Both the position numbers and the translations under genes were made by a program. From JBDNIO01 sp041688215 (lineage in GTDB: Bacteria > Pseudomonadota > Gammaproteobacteria > Nevskiales > Salinisphaeraceae): a DNA stretch of 9,987 bases. This document shows, piece after piece, positions 1-5,979 of this stretch. The DNA lies in the NCBI GenBank assembly GCA_041688215.1, contig JBDNIO010000231.1, positions 1-9,987 of the forward strand, read 5' to 3'. The notes below the pieces were generated by a model that was given only the letters and a program-made list of their open reading frames with translations, was not told the origin of the DNA and searched no databases. Each line of letters starts with the position of its first letter. Within the stretch, counting starts at the first letter, position 1.

Positions 1-138
1 CTTCCGGTTGTTGAACAACCCAAAGCATGGCCGGATAATCGGTTTGGTGCATTCAAATCGTGGACACCTATAATTGCGGGTAACTTATTGATATGCATCG
101 TATTGAGTAGGTTTTTCGTTCTGCGAACCGGACACTAG
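1..138 (+). CDS. C-terminal fragment of an unknown, possibly membrane, protein (partial at window edge)
   Basis: Frame 1 is open from the first base to a TAG at 136-138, giving 45 residues; the other two forward frames close inside this stretch. The predicted tail has a hydrophobic segment (about residues 21-42, including IIAGNLLICIVL) followed by a short basic end, which would suit a last transmembrane helix. I do not recognise the family. The stretch is short and could be open by chance, so this is only a possible partial gene. It runs in the same direction as the oxidoreductase remnant that begins a few bases downstream, so the two could have shared a transcript. Confidence 0.35.
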   Translation, partial: LPVVEQPKAWPDNRFGAFKSWTPIIAGNLLICIVLSRFFVLRTGH

Positions 139-142
139 TGGG

Positions 143-1479
143 ATGACGTCCTAAACCAGCCACTTAAACTGCCCTGCGGTGCAACGCTGGACAACCGTAT
201 TGCCAAGGCGGCAATGACGGAAGGCTTGTCTGATCGCTACTTGCGCGCCACGCCCGGCTTGTGCCGGCTCTATGAACGCTGGTCGCAAGGCGGTGCCGGG
301 TTGCTGATTACCGGCAATGTGCAAATCGACAAGCGGGTGCTGGAGCGCCCCGGCAATGTTGCGATTGATGCCAATGGCGGAACGCGGCAACTGGCGCACT
401 GGGCCGAGGCCGGCACTTGTGGGGGCAATCATCTGTGGATGCAGATTTCTGACGCCGGGCGTCAGGCTCCCTGGTACGCCACCTGGGAGCCGCTAGCGCC
501 CTCGGCAGTGCAGCTTAAGATTCTGGGCACTTACCGCAAACCTCGGGCAGTTACTGAATCCGAGATCAAGGATTTCATCGCGCGCTGGGCGACGGTGTCC
601 GGTATTGCCAAGGAATCAGGTTTTACCGGAGTACAAATCCATGCGGCACATGGGTACTTGCTCAGCTCGTTCCTGTCTCCCGCAGTTAATCAGCGCACCG
701 ACGCCTGGGGTGGCCCACTGGAAAATCGCGCACGGATATTGCTGGAAACCATACACGCAGTACGTGCGCGCGTGGGGCCGGATTTCCCGGTGGCGCTGAA
801 ACTTAATTCCGCCGATTTCCAGCGCGGTGGGTTCGAGTTTGAGGACTGCCTGAAGCTGGTGTAAATGATCAACGAAGAAGGGGTGGATCTGCTGGAAATT
901 TCGGGCGGCGCCTACGAGCAACCACAACTTTTTGGTTACCAGGGCGACGCGCAATCGGCAAAAGCAGACACGGCGAACGATTCCACGGCTAGTGAATCAA
1001 CCAAGGCACGCGAGGCCTATTTTCTGGATTACGCTAGGCAGGTTAAAGCCCTGGCAAAGATGCCGGTCATGGTCACCGGTGGTTTTCGCAGCCGCGAGGT
1101 GATGCAGCATGCGATTGAATCGGGTGACGCGGATGTCATCGGCCTCGGCCGGCCCATGTGCGGCGACCCGGAAATTGCCGGCAAACTGCTGCGGTCAGAA
1201 GTGGATGAAACACCGCGTTTCGAGCAAAGCCTGAAAGTGATGTCCGGCAACCAGGCCAGTCCATTGAAAAAACTTTGGCCAATCCAGGTATTTGGCCAGC
1301 AGGCCTGGTATTACATGCAGATATTCCGTTTGGGTAAAGGCAAGAATCCCAAGTTATCGCTCAAACCGATGATGTGCTTCTTGCGTTTCCAGAACGATGA
1401 ATTTTTGAGTGCTCTGCACCTAAAACGGCGCAAGCCACCTCTGCAACTCGAGAGGCCGAAATATGTCCGCAACAGCTAA
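143..1479 (+). pseudogene. Old-yellow-enzyme family NADH:flavin oxidoreductase, broken by a 5' frameshift and an internal stop
   Basis: The two open segments (148-861 and 865-1479, same frame) together make a full OYE/2,4-dienoyl-CoA reductase-like TIM barrel that would bind FMN and reduce activated alkenes. Recognisable parts are an N-terminal LNQPLKLPCGATLDNR-type start, KAAMTEG, GGAGLLITGN, the HAAH active-site pair (residues 143-146 counted from the ATG at 214), SPAVNQRTD..GG.LENR, and the phosphate-binding VTGGFRSRE and IGLGRPMCGDP near the C-terminus. Two lesions are visible. The only well-placed ATG (143) reads M-T-S-stop and is one base out of frame with the conserved N-terminus, and no ATG/GTG/TTG lies in frame between the TAG at 136 and the ATG at 214. 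A TAA at 862-864 interrupts ..CLKLV/MINEEG.., where CAA (Gln) would fit by one C-to-T change. The usual QISHAGR motif is QISDAGR here (codon 451-453). The 3' end overlaps the next gene by 17 bases. Assembly error could explain one lesion, but two make decay more likely. Confidence 0.85.
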
Positions 1480-2752
1480 AACTACAGTAGCCGAAATTAC
1501 CGACAATGAAATCACCCAGGATGAAGCAGCCGCCGCGACGCGCAACATCGGCTCGATTGCAGGGCGCGATGCCCGCTTACCAGCCTGGCTGAACAGCGAC
1601 GAATCGGTAGCGGATAACCCGAAGTACGATTCGGCCGTCATTATCGGCAATGGTATAGGCAGCCTGTGCTGCGCGGCGCGTCTGGCCCGCAGCAAGGCTT
1701 TTGCAGGTCGCGTCGTTATTCTGGGAAAACCGCCGGAACAAAGCCGGCGTTTAATCGGCGGGCTTACCCTGCGCGCGCGTTCTATGGACTACTTCGCGGC
1801 CTGCCTGGGCATACCGCGCGGCATCCTGGTGGAGCACGTCTATGCAGGCCATCATCTAGAGGTTGCCAGTGACAGTCAGCGGGCCGCGCGTTTTACCCGG
1901 CGCAGAGACGGAACCTACGAAATCGGCAAAACCGGTGAGTGGATGTCCCGTTGGGATCACAATGGCCGCGTGCTGTCCTACGACGTTCGCAACTCCCATA
2001 TGGCCGCCAGCATTTACGACTTCATGCAGGACATGGATATTCGCTGGCAAGACACGAAAGCCGGATCACTCAGAGATTGCAAGGAGTTCGCCCCAGGCGA
2101 CAACCCGATCATCATCAACGCCACCCCCATGCCGCTGGCCGGGGCCGGTGGCCTGGCGAAAAAACCGAAGAACTTTGTGATTGCGGCACAAACGCTGTTT
2201 TCGGCGCCACGGCAGCGTGAAAAAGGCATTCTACCGCCCAATACCAGCTTCTTCTGCGGCCGCAGCCGGGCCGGCCACTTGGACGCGTCTGTCTGGTATC
2301 CATTGCGTGACCCGCTGTCACCCTCTGCCCGCTTCTACGGCATTTTCTACCGCACCGTTCGCGCCGGTCCCGGACTGCATAAAAATACCGAAATAGAAAT
2401 CATGAAGGACAACCTTTTTGGCGTGGCGAACGCACTGGGCTTCGAAGCGGTCGATCCTGACGAAACGCTGGGGTCCGCCATGATGCCCTGCTCCAGTTGG
2501 GGTCCGATTAACGAGCACACCCCCGGCTATCTGCATTTATCCCGTATGGCCAACGACGGCACCCCCATCATCGCCGGTGACGGCATGCCGCGCGCCGCGC
2601 TGGCATCGTACGTAACTGCGGAGGCCCTGATCGCCGGCGGCGAACCGCAGGCTTACCTGAATCAGGCCATGTCGGGATGGAAGCAACGCAACCGTCTGGC
2701 GCATCACTTGTTCGCAGGCGCCAGTCTGGTCACGGATGCGGGCCTGCGATAG
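1463..2752 (+). CDS. FAD-dependent oxidoreductase, uncharacterised family
   Basis: A 429-residue protein starting at an ATG with an AGAGG ribosome-binding site (1451-1455), overlapping the 3' end of the upstream oxidoreductase remnant by 17 bases, an arrangement typical of translational coupling. After a roughly 55-residue hydrophilic N-terminal extension comes a beta-alpha-beta dinucleotide fold: AVIIGNGIGSLCCAARLA (residues 58-75), with GxGxxG altered to GNGIGS, and a second strand VVILGK. Near the C-terminus, GTPIIAGDGMPRAAL (366-380) resembles the segment whose Asp contacts the FAD ribityl chain, and it is followed by an amphipathic helix. This pattern fits GR2-type flavoproteins, and the middle region would be the substrate domain. 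No signal peptide or membrane segment is evident. I cannot name the substrate or subfamily. Its position right behind an OYE gene suggests the two once acted in one redox pathway, perhaps on lipophilic or steroid-like compounds; that is inference only. Confidence 0.75.
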   Translation: MSATAKTTVAEITDNEITQDEAAAATRNIGSIAGRDARLPAWLNSDESVADNPKYDSAVIIGNGIGSLCCAARLARSKAFAGRVVILGKPPEQSRRLIGGLTLRARSMDYFAACLGIPRGILVEHVYAGHHLEVASDSQRAARFTRRRDGTYEIGKTGEWMSRWDHNGRVLSYDVRNSHMAASIYDFMQDMDIRWQDTKAGSLRDCKEFAPGDNPIIINATPMPLAGAGGLAKKPKNFVIAAQTLFSAPRQREKGILPPNTSFFCGRSRAGHLDASVWYPLRDPLSPSARFYGIFYRTVRAGPGLHKNTEIEIMKDNLFGVANALGFEAVDPDETLGSAMMPCSSWGPINEHTPGYLHLSRMANDGTPIIAGDGMPRAALASYVTAEALIAGGEPQAYLNQAMSGWKQRNRLAHHLFAGASLVTDAGLR

Positions 2753-2873
2753 ATGCCGGGGTCGGCGCTAAATTTTGTTCAGGACTTTGGGGAGACCTGG
2801 GCGGGGTTGGAGAAAGTTTAGTACTCTAATATAGTTGGAACTTGCGAAAGTCGATAAACAACATTCTATAAAT

Positions 2874-2877
2874 GGAG
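2874..2877 (+). promoter_or_regulatory. Ribosome-binding site of the VOC protein
   Basis: GGAG lies five bases before the ATG at 2883. It supports that start over an in-frame TTG at 2835, which has no comparable site and would add 16 residues not typical of the family. Confidence 0.6.
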
Positions 2878-2882
2878 AATTT

Positions 2883-3251
2883 ATGATTGCTTACACAACA
2901 TTTGGCACCGACGACATGCCGCGTGCTTCCGGTTTCTACGACACGCTGCTGGGCGAACTCGGCGCGACACGACTGATGGACATGGGCCGTATCATCCTCT
3001 GGGGCACCGGCCCGGACGCACCGATGTTTGCCGTTTGCACCCCTATTAATGAAGAACCTGCAACCGTCGGCAACGGCACAATGGTTGCCATCGCCGTGGA
3101 CAGCCGGGAAAAGGTCGATGCAATGCATAGCAAGGCGCTTGAACTGGGCGGGACCGACGAGGGGGCGCCCGGCGAGCGCTCATCATTCTACATCGGCTAC
3201 TTCCGCGATCTGGACGGCAATAAGCTGAACTTCTTCTACGGCGGAAGCTGA
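2883..3251 (+). CDS. VOC-family (glyoxalase/bleomycin-resistance-like) protein
   Basis: A 122-residue protein with the pattern of a small single-unit VOC protein. It begins with a beta strand (MIAYTTFGT), then a helix with DMPRASGFYDTLLGELG (residues 11-27), a strand RIILWG, then AVDSREKVDAMHSKALELGG (71-90) and the family-typical ending GYFRDLDGNKLNFF (105-118). VOC proteins usually act as dimers, either as metal-dependent lyases, isomerases or dioxygenases, or as binding proteins for small toxic compounds. I see no clear conserved His/Glu metal-ligand set, so the activity cannot be assigned. The gene stands alone: 130 bases separate it from the upstream flavoprotein and a strong hairpin follows 10 bases after its stop. 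The family call is secure; the function is unknown. Confidence 0.88.
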   Translation: MIAYTTFGTDDMPRASGFYDTLLGELGATRLMDMGRIILWGTGPDAPMFAVCTPINEEPATVGNGTMVAIAVDSREKVDAMHSKALELGGTDEGAPGERSSFYIGYFRDLDGNKLNFFYGGS

Positions 3252-3261
3252 GCCACATAAT

Positions 3262-3298
3262 ACATGACTTGCTGCGGCAATCCCGCAGCAAGTCATGT
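3262..3298 (+). terminator. Strong hairpin after the VOC gene, probable terminator
   Basis: Perfect 16-bp inverted arms (3262-3277 and 3283-3298) flank a 5-base loop (CAATC). The right arm is followed only by CGTTTAAC, a weak U-tract, so termination may be imperfect or bidirectional. It starts 10 bases after the VOC stop codon, a usual position for an intrinsic terminator. Confidence 0.65.
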
Positions 3299-3401
3299 CG
3301 TTTAACAATCCTTAAAAAAACGGTACCAGTCATAAGTAACTAAGCTTTCATGCGTTATTGTTTTCGGTGACACTTTAACTAGGGTTATACCCGAATAGCA
3401 C
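3299..3401. other. Intergenic stretch left of the transposase remnant
   Basis: An AT-rich stretch between the VOC terminator and the end of the transposase remnant. It probably includes the non-coding end of the old insertion sequence, but I could not identify a convincing terminal inverted repeat or target-site duplication. No gene is supported here. Confidence 0.4.
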
Positions 3402-3660
3402 TTACTTAACCTTCTTTGGGTGTCCGTGTTTAGTGATCCGGGCACGGGCCTGTTGTCGCGATTCAGCCAATACAGGAAAGACCCTATACCATCGTTTGAC
3501 TGCCCTGGGCTCGATGCGTCTGGGTCGATTACCGACACGTAGGGTGGCCATTGCCCGCAGCAGGTGCAGGAAGTTCAGCGGGTAAGATGAATCGCACATC
3601 ATCATCCACGCCAATGACAGTTGCGCGCTGTGTTTGGCGAACAGACCCGGGTTAGGCGAT
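3402..3660 (-). pseudogene. IS4-family transposase, 3' remnant
   Basis: On the minus strand, an open stretch ending at a TAA (3402-3404) encodes the typical extreme C-terminus of an IS4-type DDE transposase: FAKHSAQLSLAW, then YPLNFLHLLRAMATLR, then VGNRPRRIEPRAVKR, ending ESRQQARARI..HGHPKKVK. In related transposases KRR is followed by PK and aromatic residues; here it reads KRWYRVFP, a sign of drift. Recognisable homology begins near 3655 and nothing of the N-terminal or catalytic DDE region is present, so only about 80 residues of a protein normally several hundred long remain. The open frame continues to 3689, but those first residues do not look like transposase and probably come from the flanking sequence. 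It cannot encode an active enzyme. It marks an old insertion later deleted from one side, just upstream of the acyltransferase gene. Confidence 0.8.
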
Positions 3661-3667
3661 TGCGATA

Positions 3668-3684
3668 GAATTGGCAGCCAATTC
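3668..3684 (+). promoter_or_regulatory. Inverted repeat and possible -10 box upstream of the acyltransferase gene
   Basis: Perfect 7-bp arms GAATTGG/CCAATTC separated by CAG lie 17-33 bases upstream of the acyltransferase ATG. TAGAAT (3666-3671), a 5/6 match to the sigma-70 -10 box, overlaps the left arm. No good -35 box is found at 16-18 bases. The dyad could be an operator or an RNA hairpin near the ribosome-binding region. The call rests only on symmetry and position. Confidence 0.3.
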
Positions 3685-3700
3685 AACAAAAGATTAAACC

Positions 3701-4603
3701 ATGCTGGGCTTTTTACCCGCGCCGATTACTGGCGTTATTGTCGCGTTGTTGCTGCTCGTAAACCTGCTGGTCTGGGCGGTACCGGTTTACGCCCTGATAT
3801 TTATCAAACTGCTGACGCGTGGCAGTGCGCGCAATCGTATATCCGCATGGATCGCGTTGACCGTGCAAAACTGGGCAGCGGTCAATACCTGGATATTGCG
3901 TAATCTGCTGGATATGCAATGGGATATTCGCGGCGTCGAAAATCTCGATCGCAACGGCAAATATCTGGTTGTTTGCAACCACCAGAGCTGGAACGATATC
4001 CCCATGCTTTTTGCGGCGTTCGATCGGCGCGCGCCGTTCTTCAAGTTCTTTATCAAACAGCAGCTTATCTGGGTGCCGATTCTGGGCCTGGCGTGGTGGG
4101 GGCTGGACTTCCCGTTCATGAAGCGCTCCACGCCGGCGCAAATCGCCAAAAACCCCTCGCTGCGCGGGCGTGACCTGCAAGCCACCCGCGAAGCCTGCGA
4201 AAAGTACCAGGATCAGCCGGTAACGATTCTGAATTTTCTGGAGGGCACCCGCTTCACCCGCGAAAAACACGCAAAGCAGAATTCATCCTACACGCATCTG
4301 CTAAAGCCGCGCACTGGTGGCCTGGCCCTGGTGCTGGACGCGATGGGGAAACAACTCGATGCGGTACTTGATGTAACCATTGTGTATCCGCAGGGCCGCC
4401 CGGGCGGCCTTTGGCACTTGATGAGCGGGCAGGTGCCCAGCGTAATTCTTGAAGTGCGGGAACTGAGAGTGCCGCACGAGTTTGAGGCCGGTGATTATGG
4501 CAACGATCCTGCCTTTCGCAAGCGCATAAAAAAGTGGGTGGGCGATTTGTGGCTGGAAAAAGACCAGCGTATTGCACAAATTCGCGAACAGGCGGGTGTT
4601 TGA
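3701..4603 (+). CDS. YihG-like lysophospholipid acyltransferase (PlsC/LPLAT family)
   Basis: A 300-residue inner-membrane acyltransferase expected to move a fatty acyl group from acyl-CoA or acyl-ACP to a lysophospholipid or related glycerolipid. A hydrophobic segment at about residues 8-37 would anchor it. The catalytic HX4D motif is NHQSWND (His94, Asp99), and the second acceptor-binding motif is NFLEGTRF (178-185). The surrounding sequence, including KQQLIWVPILGLAWWGLDFPFMKR (119-142) and the RG.D...TR..CEK block (155-168), resembles E. coli YihG more than PlsC itself, and the length matches YihG (about 310). The ATG has no clear Shine-Dalgarno sequence, but the alignment supports it. Its stop is followed within 3 bases by the start of the glycosylase gene, so the two are likely co-transcribed. 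The family is secure; the exact substrate is not. Confidence 0.92.
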   Translation: MLGFLPAPITGVIVALLLLVNLLVWAVPVYALIFIKLLTRGSARNRISAWIALTVQNWAAVNTWILRNLLDMQWDIRGVENLDRNGKYLVVCNHQSWNDIPMLFAAFDRRAPFFKFFIKQQLIWVPILGLAWWGLDFPFMKRSTPAQIAKNPSLRGRDLQATREACEKYQDQPVTILNFLEGTRFTREKHAKQNSSYTHLLKPRTGGLALVLDAMGKQLDAVLDVTIVYPQGRPGGLWHLMSGQVPSVILEVRELRVPHEFEAGDYGNDPAFRKRIKKWVGDLWLEKDQRIAQIREQAGV

Positions 4604-4606
4604 TTG

Positions 4607-5281
4607 ATGGCAGTGGCGCGTTTTTCGCAGATTCACAAGGCAGCGCTGGATGGGGCAGGCGGCGCGCAGGCGCTGAAACAGCGTATAACGAGACCAGAGC
4701 CGCCTGAATCGCTGGCCATGGTCGGCGCTGACCGCTATCTGTCCGTGATGAGCCGCCGCATCTTTCGCGCGGGCCTGAAACACAGCATGGTCGATGCCCG
4801 CTGGCCCGCGTTCGAAGCCGCATTTTTCGATTTCGAGGTTGATCAGGTCGCGGCACTGGACGACGACGATCTAAAAGCCTACTTCAGGGACGAAAGCCTC
4901 ATTCGGCACCGCGGCAAGCTAACCGCGGTGCGCAACAATGCGCGCGCCATTCAAGCCTTGGCCGAAGAGCAGGGCAGTGTCGGCAGTTGGCTCGCATTAT
5001 GGCCGGTGGATGAAATCGTGGACCTGTGGGATGAACTGCAAACACGCTTCACGCAACTCGGCGGCAACTCCGGACCGGCATTTTTACGCATGGTAGGCAA
5101 GGATACTTTTTTGCTAACGAACTGGGTGATTCGGGCGTTGAATCACTGGGGCGCTTATACCGGCGAGCCTAAAGGCGAGCGCGCCAGAGCTGCGCTACAG
5201 GCACAGTTCAATGCCTGGATGGATGAAAGCGATCTACCCCTGTGCCAGATCAGTCAAATACTTGCATTATCAATAGATTAA
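4607..5281 (+). CDS. DNA-3-methyladenine glycosylase I-like (Tag-related, HhH) protein
   Basis: A 224-residue protein matching a divergent Tag-related family: IHKAALDGAGGAQAL near the N-terminus, RIFRAGLKHSMVDARWPAFEAAF (51-73), the IRHRGKLTAVRNNARAI helix-hairpin-helix block (99-115), and GGNSGPAFLRMVGKD (152-166). Tag removes 3-methyladenine from alkylated DNA as the first step of base excision repair. Several hallmarks of E. coli Tag are missing. By my manual alignment the catalytic Glu38 is Arg51 and Trp46 is His59, and there are no counterparts of the zinc-binding Cys/His residues at either end. This seems to be a feature of the subfamily and does not look like decay, since the frame is intact. 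The ATG follows the acyltransferase stop by 3 bases; a TTG at 4604 is also in frame but less likely. It sits in the same run as the acyltransferase and lipoprotein genes. Confidence 0.8.
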   Translation: MAVARFSQIHKAALDGAGGAQALKQRITRPEPPESLAMVGADRYLSVMSRRIFRAGLKHSMVDARWPAFEAAFFDFEVDQVAALDDDDLKAYFRDESLIRHRGKLTAVRNNARAIQALAEEQGSVGSWLALWPVDEIVDLWDELQTRFTQLGGNSGPAFLRMVGKDTFLLTNWVIRALNHWGAYTGEPKGERARAALQAQFNAWMDESDLPLCQISQILALSID

Positions 5282-5297
5282 CTGGACGACTTAAAGC

Positions 5298-5966
5298 ATG
5301 AAACAGCCCCTGAAACTATTTGTGTGCGGTAGCCTGCTGGCCCTGCTCGCAGCCTGTGGCAACGAAGAAGCCAAGACGCCCGAGGCGCAGGCAGACACCG
5401 GCGAAAACAGCCAAGGACGCATTACCCTGCGCGGCGAACTCGTCTATCGTCAGCGCATCGCCTTGTTACCGGGTGTAACCGCCACGGTCGCCTTGATCGA
5501 CACCGGGGAAAAGGGCGCAAAAGAAACCATAATCACCGAAGCGGCGCTATCCGATTTCGGCCAGGTTCCGATTGCCTTTTTGCTGACATTTCCGGGCGAT
5601 GCGATTCAGCCGAGTCACGTATACAAGCTGCGTGCGGCATTGCAGGGCCCCCAGGGTAACGTCGCCTGGTCTACGGTTGCGATTGATCCGCTAGACGAAA
5701 CCACCGTTCACCAGATTTCGCTGCAACAGGTCGGCTCGAGCGAGCCGCTTGTTTATCAGTGCGATGGCCTAAATTTCAAGGTAATCGCTGGCCGCAATAC
5801 CGCGCGGCTGGCGCTGGATAATCGCGTGCTCGAACTCCCGTTGGTGCGTTCGGCCTCCGGGGCAAAATACAGCGACGGAGAAAATGTATTCTGGTCAAAG
5901 GGGCAAACTTCGGCGTTGCTTGTGCTCGACGGTAAACGCTACCCGGAATGCAAGGCCGCCGGTTGA
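5298..5966 (+). CDS. Lipoprotein with an N-terminal YbaY-like and a C-terminal MliC-like domain
   Basis: A 222-residue predicted lipoprotein. The signal is MKQPLKLF, a hydrophobic stretch and a LLAAC lipobox, with Cys20 as the lipidated residue; the next residue is Gly rather than Asp, so outer-membrane sorting is plausible. Residues about 40-135 match the YbaY/YscW-like beta domain (ITLRGELVYRQRIALLPG..., ...FGQVPIAFLLTF...). Residues about 152-220 match MliC, the membrane-bound inhibitor of C-type lysozyme (YQCDG..., SGAKYSDGENVFWSKG..., ..YPEC). The latter has the paired cysteines (Cys154, Cys218) and the SGAKY segment that contacts lysozyme in MliC/PliC proteins. The likely role is protecting periplasmic peptidoglycan from lysozyme; the YbaY half is of unknown function. 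It lies 16 bases after the glycosylase gene and probably belongs to the same transcript. Only 13 bases separate it from the convergent dehydrogenase gene. Confidence 0.85.
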   Translation: MKQPLKLFVCGSLLALLAACGNEEAKTPEAQADTGENSQGRITLRGELVYRQRIALLPGVTATVALIDTGEKGAKETIITEAALSDFGQVPIAFLLTFPGDAIQPSHVYKLRAALQGPQGNVAWSTVAIDPLDETTVHQISLQQVGSSEPLVYQCDGLNFKVIAGRNTARLALDNRVLELPLVRSASGAKYSDGENVFWSKGQTSALLVLDGKRYPECKAAG

Positions 5967-5979
5967 TGGTTTTACGCGC

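Noticed and set aside
862..864. Stop codon in the OYE gene as a recoding or readthrough site
   Set aside because: It is TAA, not the TGA or TAG used for selenocysteine or pyrrolysine. I saw no recoding structure, and the gene also has a start-region lesion, so decay is the simpler explanation.
2835..2882. Upstream TTG start for the VOC protein
   Set aside because: The added 16 residues do not fit the family, and the ATG at 2883 has a good GGAG site.
3713..4270. 185-codon open frame on the minus strand opposite the acyltransferase gene
   Set aside because: It lies wholly inside a gene with clear HX4D and EGTR motifs, and its translation shows no recognisable domain.
4254..4856. 200-codon open frame on the minus strand spanning the acyltransferase-glycosylase junction
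   Set aside because: It is antisense to two well-supported genes, with Arg/Pro/Ala-rich composition typical of shadow frames.
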